Shown: positions 31,472 to 38,843 of the stretch, piece after piece
Layout of the letters: every line of letters starts with the position of its first letter
Position numbering within the stretch: the stretch's first letter is position 1
NCBI GenBank assembly: GCA_009845995.1
Contig: VXYK01000070.1
Location: forward strand, 1-39,415
Source: Acidimicrobiaceae bacterium
Lineage (GTDB): Bacteria; Actinomycetota; Acidimicrobiia; Acidimicrobiales; Aldehydirespiratoraceae
Direction of reading: 5' to 3'
DNA length: 39,415 nt
Translations under genes and position numbers: made by a program
Notes under the pieces: generated by a model
Database searches by the model: none
Seen by the model: the letters and a program-made list of their open reading frames with translations, nothing else
Told to the model about the DNA's origin: nothing

Positions 31472-32608
31472 ATGGACTTTCGACTGACAGAGCAACACGA
31501 GGCACTCAGAAGCGAGATCCGCGCGTGTATCGACGCCCATATCGACGACGAGGTGATTGAGCGGGCTCATCGCACGGGAGCCAACCATTGCGTCGAACTC
31601 GCCAAGGCGCTTGGTGACTCGGGTCTTCTTGCTCAAGCGATGCCCGGGGAGGGACAGGATCCGATGGCAATGTGGATGCTCTCGAGTGAAGCCGAAAAAG
31701 CGGGAGCGCCTTTCGATTCGGTGGGTATGGCGCTGGTGATTGCGGGTGTGCTCAACGAGGCGGGCACCGCGGCTCAAAACCAAAGGGTGACCGCGGCGCT
31801 GTTGGCGGGGGAGGAGTTCGTCTGTTTCGGGTTGACTGAACCCGACGGTGGTAGCGACCTGCCGGCAATCACTACCAGGGCCGTTCGTGACGGCGACGAA
31901 TGGGTGATCAACGGCTCAAAGATGTGGACCACCATGGCGCAGGTGTCCGATTGGGTGTTCCTGTTGACCCGCACCGATTCGAACGCCGGCCGGTACGGCG
32001 GGTTCACCGTCTTCATAATCCCGATGGACACGCCCGGTATCACCATTGATCCGATTCACACGATGAGCACGGAGCGGTCTAACGCCACCTTCTACGACGA
32101 TGTTCGCGTGGGCGATGAATGGGTGGTCGGCGAGGCGAACGAGGGTTGGCGGGTTGTGTCGATCATGTTCGGTTTCGAGCGCGGCATGGCCAACACCGGG
32201 GCGCTGACGCCCCTGCTGGCGCGCTTCGGGAAGTGGGCCGAGGCATCAGGTGTGATCGCCGATCCGGTGCATCGTGAACGCATGGCCCAAGTGGCGATTG
32301 ACGCACAAGTCGCGGAGTTGCTGACCCAGCGCACCGCCTGGACCGCCGCGGTCGGCGAACCGAGCGGCACAGAGGGTTCAATTGCCAAAGTCTTTGCGAC
32401 CGAGGCTTATCAACGCCACGCACGCTGGGCCCAGGCCGCTGCCGGACCCGAAGGCCTCCTCGGACTGAACGAACCGGGCGCGGCAACCGATGGATGGATC
32501 GATCACGATGTTCGCCACTCAGTCCCGCAGACATTCCAAGGTGGCACCACCGAGATCAACCGCAACAACATCGCCGAACGCCACCTCAACCTCCCCCGCG
32601 CCCGCTGA
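31472..32608 (+). CDS. Acyl-CoA dehydrogenase subunit (second of a pair)
   Basis: ACAD of 378 residues: MDFRLTEQHEALRSEIRACI, the FAD loop CFGLTEPDGGSDLPAITTRA (about 118-137), DEWVINGSKMWTTMAQ, and the C-terminal QTFQGGTTEINRNNIAERHL. At the position of the medium-chain catalytic glutamate (YEGT) it has FQGG. E236 in GFERG lies where isovaleryl-CoA dehydrogenase carries its base in an LER motif, so it may be the catalytic residue. Together with the preceding short ACAD, 1 bp upstream, it probably forms an alpha2-beta2 enzyme. The substrate is unknown; steroid side chains or branched acyl-CoAs are possible. Confidence 0.9.
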   Translation: MDFRLTEQHEALRSEIRACIDAHIDDEVIERAHRTGANHCVELAKALGDSGLLAQAMPGEGQDPMAMWMLSSEAEKAGAPFDSVGMALVIAGVLNEAGTAAQNQRVTAALLAGEEFVCFGLTEPDGGSDLPAITTRAVRDGDEWVINGSKMWTTMAQVSDWVFLLTRTDSNAGRYGGFTVFIIPMDTPGITIDPIHTMSTERSNATFYDDVRVGDEWVVGEANEGWRVVSIMFGFERGMANTGALTPLLARFGKWAEASGVIADPVHRERMAQVAIDAQVAELLTQRTAWTAAVGEPSGTEGSIAKVFATEAYQRHARWAQAAAGPEGLLGLNEPGAATDGWIDHDVRHSVPQTFQGGTTEINRNNIAERHLNLPRAR

Positions 32609-32618
32609 TCGCGGCCTC

Positions 32619-32624
32619 TAGGCT
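32619..32624 (+). promoter_or_regulatory. -10 element before the isochorismatase-fold gene
   Basis: TAGGCT is followed by 6 nt and the GTG at 32631. This suggests an internal, leaderless promoter within the catabolic operon. Confidence 0.5.
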
Positions 32625-32630
32625 GAAGGC

Positions 32631-33311
32631 GTGAGTGGATCAGAGGACCCAAAGCTTGAGCGACTGCGCTCTCTGGTTGATCCGGCAACGACCGCGGTCG
32701 TGACGATGGAACTCCAACAGGGCGTGGTCGGTCCCGAAGCGCTGCTCCCAGAGTTGGTGCAACGAGTGGCGGAAGCCGGAACCGTTGAAGCGGCCGCCAA
32801 AGTGTGCCGAGCAGCCCGCACGGTCGGCGCTCGTGTCGTGCACTGCACTGCCGAGCATCGTGCGGACGGGGCAGGAGCCACCGAGAACGCCAAGATCATG
32901 GCTCTCATCGGCAGACTCCGCCGTGAACAGGGTCTGCCTACAGAGATAGGCACTCCCGGTGCCGCCCTTGTTGCCGAACTCGGCCCCGAACCGGCCGACA
33001 TCATAATTCCCCGTATGCACGGGATGACGCCGTTCATGTCCACCTCGCTGGACCAGATGCTGCGCAATATCGGTACCAGAACGGTCGTGGTCACGGGCGT
33101 CTCGGTGAATATTGGAATCCTCGGGTTGTGCTTGAACGCGCTCGACCTCGGTTATCAAGTGGTCCTCGTGCGAGACGCCGTTGCCGGAGTGCCGGCCGAA
33201 TACGCCGACGCCGTGATTGACCACACGCTTTCGCTGATTAGTACCATCACCACATCCGCCGAACTCTGTTCGCTTTGGGACGCCGTCGGACAGGAGAACC
33301 ACAATGGATGA
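32631..33311 (+). CDS. Isochorismatase-fold protein lacking catalytic residues
   Basis: The 226-residue protein shows the isochorismatase/cysteine hydrolase fold: TTAVVTMELQQGVVG (21-34), an ARTVGARVVHCTAEHRADG helix-strand, STSLDQMLRNIGTRTVVVTGVSVN and VVLVRDAVAGVPAEYADAVID. The catalytic triad is not conserved by eye: the Asp of the first strand is E27, the Lys is replaced in IIIPRMHGM (124-132), and the nucleophile Cys position in the VTGV motif is G162. It may be a non-catalytic or altered member. The start is a GTG behind a TAGGCT box; the last 8 bp overlap the enoyl-CoA hydratase gene. Confidence 0.8.
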   Translation: MSGSEDPKLERLRSLVDPATTAVVTMELQQGVVGPEALLPELVQRVAEAGTVEAAAKVCRAARTVGARVVHCTAEHRADGAGATENAKIMALIGRLRREQGLPTEIGTPGAALVAELGPEPADIIIPRMHGMTPFMSTSLDQMLRNIGTRTVVVTGVSVNIGILGLCLNALDLGYQVVLVRDAVAGVPAEYADAVIDHTLSLISTITTSAELCSLWDAVGQENHNG

Positions 33312-34125
33312 ATTCAAATACGTCGACTACGAAGTCGCCGACGCGGTGGCGACCATCACTCTGGCCCGTCCCGAAAAGGCAAATGCCCAAAACGAGCGGA
33401 TGCTCGACGAGGTCGACCATCGTTTCCGCACCGCCGAATACGACGATGAAGTCAAGGTCATCGTTTTGCGAGGTGAAGGCAAGCATTTTTCTGCCGGGCA
33501 TGATCTGGGAGGCTCGCGTGATCCCGATGCGGTGAACCTCGGCGAAGAAGACGGCAGTTGGCAACTGCACAAGATCTATCGCTGGGAGGCTCGCAAGTAT
33601 CTGGGCTACTCGTGGAATTGGCGCAATATTCCAAAACCGACCATTGGCGCGATCCAAGGGAAGGCGATCGCCGGAGCCTTCAACCTGATTTTTCCCCTCG
33701 ATCTGCTCGTGGTCGCCGACGATGTCGAGTTCTCAGATCCGGTGGTGCTGATGGCGATTGGTGGAGTCGAATACCACGGTCACACCTGGGAGTTCGGTGC
33801 GCGGCGAGCCAAAGACATCCTTTTCACTCAGCGAACCATGGGCGCGCAAGAAGCACATCAGATTGGATTGGCCCGAGAGGTGGTGCCGCGTGATCAGCTT
33901 TGGGAACGTACACACGAACTCGCGGCGCAGATAGCCACGAACAATGCCTTCGGCCTTGCCCAGGCAAAACGGGCTGTGAACCAGACGCTCGACACGCAGG
34001 GCTACTACGCGGCGCTGCAGTCGGTGTTCGACGTGCACAGCACCGGGCACGGCAACGCAATCAGCGTCGGCGGCTATCCGATTCTCATGCAGCTCGACGA
34101 AATGAAGAAGAACATCAACCGCTAG
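33304..34125 (+). CDS. Enoyl-CoA hydratase/isomerase (crotonase) family protein
   Basis: Crotonase-fold enzyme of 273 residues that would act on the enoyl-CoA made by the dehydrogenases upstream. It has VATITLARPEKANAQNERML (15-34), the first oxyanion-hole segment KHFSAGHDLGG (60-70), and the second around IQGKAIAGAFNLIFPLDLLVVADD. An insertion rich in aromatic residues (IYRWEARKYLGYSWNWRNIP) sits between them. The usual hydratase glutamates are not obvious, so isomerase, hydrolase or lyase activity is equally possible. The ATG overlaps the previous gene by 8 bp, with AGGAG about 9 nt upstream. Confidence 0.9.
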   Translation: MDEFKYVDYEVADAVATITLARPEKANAQNERMLDEVDHRFRTAEYDDEVKVIVLRGEGKHFSAGHDLGGSRDPDAVNLGEEDGSWQLHKIYRWEARKYLGYSWNWRNIPKPTIGAIQGKAIAGAFNLIFPLDLLVVADDVEFSDPVVLMAIGGVEYHGHTWEFGARRAKDILFTQRTMGAQEAHQIGLAREVVPRDQLWERTHELAAQIATNNAFGLAQAKRAVNQTLDTQGYYAALQSVFDVHSTGHGNAISVGGYPILMQLDEMKKNINR

Positions 34126-34143
34126 CCGGGGTTCTGTCTGAGC

Positions 34144-34923
34144 CTATTGCTGAGGTTCCGGTTGAGGATGCTCGGGGGCTCGCAGCAGGATTGTCTCCAT
34201 GCCGAATTCCGGTGCGGCGAACATTGCCCCCAGACACGAGGCAAGCCCGTTGGCAACATCGTCCGCGTGCATCAGAGCGGTCCGCATTCCTTGGCGTTGC
34301 CAGTGCACAAAGGTGGCGCCCACGGTCTCCGGGTCGTAGTCGTCCCCGAATTCGGTCGGCATGGTCGGCCCCAGCAGCACGGCCAGAAATCTTGTGCCGC
34401 CGAGCAATTCCGTCCTCCAGCCTTCAAGTGCTGCTTCAAGGGCACGTTTGGCTGCCGCGTAGGCGGTCAATGAGTGTCGGGGCTGCAGCGAGGAATCCGA
34501 CGAGAACACGGCCACTACGGCGTCGTCGCTGAGGTACGGAAGAGCGGAGGTGATAACCAGGTTGGGACCGATCGCGTTGACTCCGAATATCTGTTGCCAG
34601 TCTTCGTGGGTCAACTCGGCCATGGGGCGCAACGGCGACATCCCTGAGCTGTAGACGATCCCGTCGATAGTCCCGCCGAGGAGTTCGGCCGCCTTGTTCA
34701 CGCCGCGGCTGACACTGCCGCTGTCGAGCACGTCGATGGCAACCACATGTCCTGCGCCCGCTTCGTCGACGGCGGCTTGCAGTTTGTCGATTCGACGCGC
34801 CGCGAAGACCACCTCGGCGCCTGCGCCCACCAAAGCGAGAGCAGTGGCGCGTCCGCTGCCCGAGGATGCCCCGACGGCCAGAATACGTCGGCCGGCGAGG
34901 GCATCGAACGTTGTGCGGTCCAT
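34144..34923 (-). CDS. Short-chain dehydrogenase/reductase
   Basis: NAD(P)-dependent SDR of 259 residues. The nucleotide motif is GASSGSGR (18-25), the strand-end motif VYSSGMSP is near 90-97, and the catalytic Y155-xxx-K159 lies in AYAAAKRALEA with serines near 141-145. AARR at 41-44 after the second strand suggests NADP(H) preference. The start ATG has AGGAG 6 nt upstream. It follows the APH-family kinase gene by 27 bp on the same strand, so the two probably form an operon. It converges with the enoyl-CoA hydratase, with an 18-bp gap. Confidence 0.92.
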   Translation of the reverse strand: MDRTTFDALAGRRILAVGASSGSGRATALALVGAGAEVVFAARRIDKLQAAVDEAGAGHVVAIDVLDSGSVSRGVNKAAELLGGTIDGIVYSSGMSPLRPMAELTHEDWQQIFGVNAIGPNLVITSALPYLSDDAVVAVFSSDSSLQPRHSLTAYAAAKRALEAALEGWRTELLGGTRFLAVLLGPTMPTEFGDDYDPETVGATFVHWQRQGMRTALMHADDVANGLASCLGAMFAAPEFGMETILLRAPEHPQPEPQQ

Positions 34924-34950
34924 TCAGGGCTCCTATCCAGCTCGCAGACG

Positions 34951-36003
34951 CTAAGGAGTTTTAGCAGCCAGGTCGGCGGCTTTGCTGATCAGGTCCAACA
35001 CGATCGGGCCGAACGCTTCGACCTTCGGATTGACTCCTGCGCCAGCCAGGAAACGGCTGTAACCCTGCTCGAGCACGATTCCGAGCTTGAAGCGGGCGAG
35101 GATGATGTAGTAGTCGATGTCCTCGGTGGAACGGCCGCTGATCGTCTCGTAATGGTCGAGCATCTCGTCGCGGCTGGGCATCCCCTCCATGCCCAGAGAG
35201 CGGCTCACGGAGTTGCCCTCGATGTCCCCGTCTGCGGTCGGCCACGACATCATCACCCAGCCGAGGTCCAACAGTGGATCTCCGACCGTGGTCATCTCCC
35301 AATCGATGATGGCGGCGAGTTCTGCTGGAGCGCCATGGCTGAACATCACGTTGGCGAATTGATAGTCGCCATGCATGATCCCGGGTGACCAGTGGCGGGG
35401 GCGGTGGTTGCGGAGCCATTCGGCTGCGATGTCGAGCCCGGGGAGTTCGCGGCATTTGATTCGTTCGAGGAACGCCAGCCAGCGGTCGACTTGGCGTTCA
35501 TGGAAGTTGTCGGGCCTTCCGAAACCTTCAAGCCCACGCGATTGCCAGTCGACTTTCGACAACAGCGCGGCACCTCGCGCGAGTTCGAGTCCCAGACCTC
35601 GGCGCGCACCGAGGTCGGTGTCGAACGGCGGGGCCCATCCGCCGACATCCATCGGTGACCAACCGTCGACGGCCTCCATGAGATAGAAGGGCATGCCCAA
35701 CAACTCGGTGTCGTCGGAACCTGCGATGTATTCCGCGTGCGGGACGTCAGCTCCTTTCAGAGCCTTGACGAGGCGATGTTCGCGGCGAATGCCGTCGAGT
35801 CGATCGTCGACGGCGGTGGCGGGTGGCCGACGGATGACCATCTTGTGTCCGCCCCGTTCGATCATCGTGAGTTCGTTCTGGGAGCCTCCGGTCAGGTCAT
35901 GAAGCTCTGGAATCTCACCTGCGCCGGGCACGCCGTTGGCGTCCATCCAGCGAGACAACGCCTCGACGTCGATTGGGTTGGTGTGAGTCGCGTTGTCAGT
36001 CAT
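34951..36003 (-). CDS. APH-family phosphotransferase (ACAD10/11 kinase-domain-like)
   Basis: Protein-kinase-like phosphotransferase of 350 residues (COG3173 type). LTGGSQNELTMI (38-49) is the nucleotide loop, followed by KMVIRRPP. The Brenner motif is H211-G-D213 with N218 in HGDYQFANVMF, and the metal Asp is D234 in AIIDWEMTTVGDPLLDLGWV. This series closely follows the N-terminal kinase domain of ACAD10/11 and LvaA, which phosphorylate 4-hydroxyacyl-CoAs, and is less like antibiotic kinases. The ATG at 36003 is chosen; the frame is open a further 63 nt, which would run into the tRNA gene. Substrate is inferred only from family and nearby ACAD genes. Confidence 0.85.
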   Translation of the reverse strand: MTDNATHTNPIDVEALSRWMDANGVPGAGEIPELHDLTGGSQNELTMIERGGHKMVIRRPPATAVDDRLDGIRREHRLVKALKGADVPHAEYIAGSDDTELLGMPFYLMEAVDGWSPMDVGGWAPPFDTDLGARRGLGLELARGAALLSKVDWQSRGLEGFGRPDNFHERQVDRWLAFLERIKCRELPGLDIAAEWLRNHRPRHWSPGIMHGDYQFANVMFSHGAPAELAAIIDWEMTTVGDPLLDLGWVMMSWPTADGDIEGNSVSRSLGMEGMPSRDEMLDHYETISGRSTEDIDYYIILARFKLGIVLEQGYSRFLAGAGVNPKVEAFGPIVLDLISKAADLAAKTP

Positions 36004-36021
36004 CACTGGCGGCCATTGGTT

Positions 36022-36097
36022 TGGAGCGGACGACCGGGTTCGAACCGGCGACCTCAACCTTGGCAAGGTTGCGCTCTACCAACTGAGCTACGTCCGC
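36022..36097 (-). tRNA. tRNA-Gly (anticodon GCC)
   Basis: A complete cloverleaf reads from 36097 downward: acceptor GCGGACG pairs with CGTCCGC, D-arm GCTC/GAGC, anticodon stem CAACC/GGTTG with loop TTGCCAA (anticodon GCC), and T-arm GCCGG/CCGGT with loop TTCGAAC. The discriminator is T and the 3' CCA is encoded (36022-36024). It stands alone, upstream of the kinase gene on the same strand. Confidence 0.97.
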
Positions 36098-36220
36098 AAT
36101 CGGCTGCTTATGTTAGCGCTCCGATGTGGATTCACGAACCGGAAAGCGCACTCCCAGCTACGTCGATGAGAGCGAATTATCGGCGTTGACCGAGATAGAG
36201 GCCGGACCGACAATGAGAAG

Positions 36221-36226
36221 TAGGGT
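36221..36226 (+). promoter_or_regulatory. -10 element of a leaderless MBL-fold gene
   Basis: TAGGGT is followed by 6 nt and the ATG at 36233. The rest of the 135-bp gap to the tRNA shows nothing else recognisable. Confidence 0.5.
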
Positions 36227-36232
36227 CTGGGG

Positions 36233-37144
36233 ATGGAAGATCTCTGGACGGGGGAGAGTCGAGCACTCACCGATTCGGTCTCGGTGCTGGTCGGGGCCGA
36301 GGGGGGCAAGTACCCGTCGGGCAACTCGCTGGTAATCCGCGGCGCTGGGGAGTCGGTCATAGTTGACCCGTCGGTCTCTGTGGTCGCGCAGGGCGGGTTG
36401 TCGGTCCGTGTCGACGCGGTGCTCAACAGCCATGGGCATGAGGATCACATCGCCGGGAACAAGATGTTCCCCGATGCGCGGGTGCACGTTCACCATCAAG
36501 ACCTGCCTGCATTGCAGAGTCTCGAGGGCATGCTCGAAGTGCAAGGTCCGATTCCCCAGGAGCGGGAGGCTCTCGCTCGCCTTTTTGTCGAGGAGTTCTT
36601 CTACAGCCCGCGTCCGGATGCACATGGTTTCAGTGACGGAGATGTGTTCGATCTCGGCGGTGTCACCGTCGAGGCCGTACATCTGCCGGGCCACACCCGA
36701 GGACACAGTGGTTTCAGAGTTTCCGGTGGCGTGTTCTTTCTGTCTGACATTGATCTCAGCGGGTTCGGGCCGTACTACGGAGACACCTGGAGCGACCTCG
36801 ACCAGTTCGAGTCCAGCATCAACCAGGTTCGGAACGAGGAGGCTGATTTCTACGTGACCTTTCACCACAAAGGCGTGATCGAAAGCCGCGAAGAGTTCCT
36901 GAGACTGCTCGATGCTTTCGAAGCGGCGATTCCGCGGCGACACCAGGCAATGCTTGAGTTCTTGTCTGAGCCCCGCACGATTGCCGACATGGTGCGCCAT
37001 CGGTTCATCTATCGCCCGGGCGCTCAGTCTGTTTTTGCCGATCGTGTAGAGGCGCGCAGTGCTGAACTGCATCTTGACCGGATGCGCAAACGCGGCGAGA
37101 TTGAGGATCTCCCCGACGGCAGGGTCAAAGCGACTACGCCCTGA
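36233..37144 (+). CDS. MBL-fold metallo-hydrolase
   Basis: Metallo-beta-lactamase-fold protein of 303 residues. The metal motif H67-G-H69-E-D71-H72 is in NSHGHEDHIAGN. A later ligand His is in LPGHTRGHSGF, the bridging Asp in FFLSDIDLSGFG, and a final His in VTFHHKG. The C-terminal part (about 240-303) is helical and has the winged-helix-like pattern seen in LACTB2-type hydrolases (TIADMVRHRFIYRP, ELHLDRMRKRGEIE). The substrate cannot be assigned; glyoxalase II-like thioesters or RNA are possible. It is transcribed towards the peroxiredoxin gene. Confidence 0.9.
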   Translation: MEDLWTGESRALTDSVSVLVGAEGGKYPSGNSLVIRGAGESVIVDPSVSVVAQGGLSVRVDAVLNSHGHEDHIAGNKMFPDARVHVHHQDLPALQSLEGMLEVQGPIPQEREALARLFVEEFFYSPRPDAHGFSDGDVFDLGGVTVEAVHLPGHTRGHSGFRVSGGVFFLSDIDLSGFGPYYGDTWSDLDQFESSINQVRNEEADFYVTFHHKGVIESREEFLRLLDAFEAAIPRRHQAMLEFLSEPRTIADMVRHRFIYRPGAQSVFADRVEARSAELHLDRMRKRGEIEDLPDGRVKATTP

Positions 37145-37166
37145 CCCTGAAGTTGAACCTTAGGGT
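37144..37166. terminator. Possible bidirectional hairpin between convergent genes
   Basis: ACCCT (37144-37148) and AGGGT (37162-37166) are inverted, with an inner GTT/AAC pairing, between two convergent stops. The stem is short and has no T-run on either side. Confidence 0.3.
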
Positions 37167-37816
37167 TGAGGCACGTAGCGGAGATAGGGAAGACGGCGCT
37201 CGAAACCGTCCGGGTATTTCTCCGCGGCGGCTTCATCAGACACGCCGGGCACGATGATCACATCTTCGCCCTGTTGCCAGTTGGCTGGTGTGGCTACCTG
37301 CTCGTTGGCGGTGAGCTGACATGAATCCAGGATTCGCAGAATCTCGTCGAAGTTGCGTCCGGTGGTCATCGGGTAAGTGAGGGTGACCTTGATCTTCTTG
37401 TCAGGACCGATAATGAACACCGAACGGGCGGTGGCGTTGTCAGCGGCAGTACGACCCTCCGACGTGTCGCCGGCGTCACCGGGCAACATGTCGTAGAGCT
37501 TGACAATCGCGAGTTCCGGGTCGCCGATCAGCGGATAGTTGAGGGCATTCCCGGTAGCCGATTCGATGTCGCCGCTCCAGGCTTGATGGTCGCTGACACC
37601 GTCCACGCTGATACCGATGATCTTGCAGTTGCGGGCCGCGAAGTCGTCCTTGAGTCCTGCTACGGCACCGAGTTCGGTGGTACAGACCGGTGTGAAGTCC
37701 TTGGGATGAGAGAAGAGCAGCGCCCATCCTTCGCCGATCCAATCGTGAAAGGAGATGGTTCCTTCGGTGGTGTCGGCTGTGAAGTCAGGCGCTTCGTCGT
37801 TGATTCGAAGTGACAT
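37160..37816 (-). CDS. Peroxiredoxin, 1-Cys Prx6-like
   Basis: Thiol peroxidase of 218 residues. The peroxidatic cysteine is C45 in FTPVCTTELGAVAGL, preceded by LLFSHPKDF. The C-terminal extension (RVPYLRYV-type end, here RRLPYLRYVPQP) and the YPMTTGRNFDEILR segment mark the Prx6/1-Cys subfamily rather than AhpC. No resolving Cys in the usual C-terminal place; a C-terminal-region cysteine is in DSCQL. The ATG has GAGGCGG about 8 nt upstream. It is divergent from the repeat-protein gene; a palindrome in the shared region could be an operator. Confidence 0.95.
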   Translation of the reverse strand: MSLRINDEAPDFTADTTEGTISFHDWIGEGWALLFSHPKDFTPVCTTELGAVAGLKDDFAARNCKIIGISVDGVSDHQAWSGDIESATGNALNYPLIGDPELAIVKLYDMLPGDAGDTSEGRTAADNATARSVFIIGPDKKIKVTLTYPMTTGRNFDEILRILDSCQLTANEQVATPANWQQGEDVIIVPGVSDEAAAEKYPDGFERRLPYLRYVPQP

Positions 37817-37863
37817 GGGTTGACCGCCTCGGGTCGTTGAAATGGGTTGGAGGGCTAATCCTA

Positions 37864-37874
37864 ACCTACTAGGT
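37864..37874. promoter_or_regulatory. Palindrome upstream of the peroxiredoxin gene
   Basis: ACCTACTAGGT is an 11-bp palindrome with a single central base, 48 bp upstream of the peroxiredoxin ATG. CTAGGTC occurs again at 37893-37899. A repressor or redox-regulator site is possible; no known box matches well. Confidence 0.3.
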
Positions 37875-37967
37875 CGGGAATTGACAGATTTTCTAGGTCC
37901 ACGAAGGAATCAAGCGAGTTGGCTAGCGTTTGGGCGTTCGCAGCCCATACCAAGCATTGGAGTCGAT

Positions 37968-38843
37968 GTGCGACGTTGTCATGAGACCGAGGGTGCTCGC
38001 CAAGGGCCCCGATTGTTGCTTGCCCTCAGTGTTCTGTTGGCGGTGTTTGCTGCGTCGACGGCGTCTTCGCTAGCCCAGGACGCGGAGTCCGTCGAGTCTT
38101 CGAACGCACAGCCGACCTTCGTTGACGGCAACACGACGATGCGCAGAATGCACGATGAAACGGGTGCACGCACCAGCATCGGTGATCCAGTCGCCGCGAC
38201 CGATGCCGACGGCGACGCGCTGACCTACGCGCTCATCGGCCAAGACGCGTCTTTGTTCTCTGTTGACGACCAAGGGCAGATCTCCCTGGGCGCCGCCATC
38301 GCGGACAGCGGGCGCATCAGCTACCGGTTCTGGGTCACCGTCCATGACGGGAAAGACTCTCGGGGAGAAGTCGAGGCCGTGCCCGTGATCGACGACATCA
38401 TTTTCGTCACTGTCACTGTCACCTTCGCCCAAGGAGAGCGCGTCCCGAGCAAGGATGTCGGCCTGTCGTGGAACGTGAACAGCAATCCCTTTGGTGTTTG
38501 GTCAGACGGCGAAACCATGTGGGTGGCCGACTGGGTTGACGACACGGTGTACGCCTACGACCTGTCCAGTGGGTCACGCAACCCGGACAGGGAGTTCGGG
38601 TTGTCCTCTGCCAACGACAGCCCGTTCGGGATCTGGTCTGACGGCACGACCATGTGGGTTGCCGATGACAACGACCTGAGGATCTATGCCTACGACCTGT
38701 CCAACGGAACTGAAGATCTCAGCAAGGGTTTCGACGTTGATGGCGACAATGACTGGCCGTGGGGTGTCTGGTCGGACGGTCAGACGATGTGGGTCGGCGA
38801 CAGAACCGACTTGAAACTGTACGCCTACGACTTGTCCAACTGA
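37968..38843 (+). CDS. Secreted WSDG-repeat (beta-propeller-like) protein, ended early by an in-frame TGA
   Basis: The GTG at 37968 with a TTGGAG ribosome site 5 nt upstream is chosen because it places a signal peptide at the N-terminus (LLLALSVLLAVFAAS, cleavage near SLA before QDAES). An ATG at 37842 is in frame but would bury the signal. A cadherin-like segment follows (DPVAATDADGDALTYALIG and SLFSVDDQGQI). Then come repeats of about 45 residues with the core WSDG-x-TMWV-x-D and YAYDL; three are complete before the stop. The TGA at 38841-38843 falls mid-repeat after YAYDLSN, where other repeats have Gly. The frame continues open beyond it, so this may be a disrupted gene. Likely exported; function unknown. 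Confidence 0.75.
   Translation: MRRCHETEGARQGPRLLLALSVLLAVFAASTASSLAQDAESVESSNAQPTFVDGNTTMRRMHDETGARTSIGDPVAATDADGDALTYALIGQDASLFSVDDQGQISLGAAIADSGRISYRFWVTVHDGKDSRGEVEAVPVIDDIIFVTVTVTFAQGERVPSKDVGLSWNVNSNPFGVWSDGETMWVADWVDDTVYAYDLSSGSRNPDREFGLSSANDSPFGIWSDGTTMWVADDNDLRIYAYDLSNGTEDLSKGFDVDGDNDWPWGVWSDGQTMWVGDRTDLKLYAYDLSN

Noticed and set aside
37850..37880. An IdeR/iron box upstream of the peroxiredoxin gene.
   Set aside because: A TTAGGATTAGCC stretch on the bottom strand matches only one half of the consensus.
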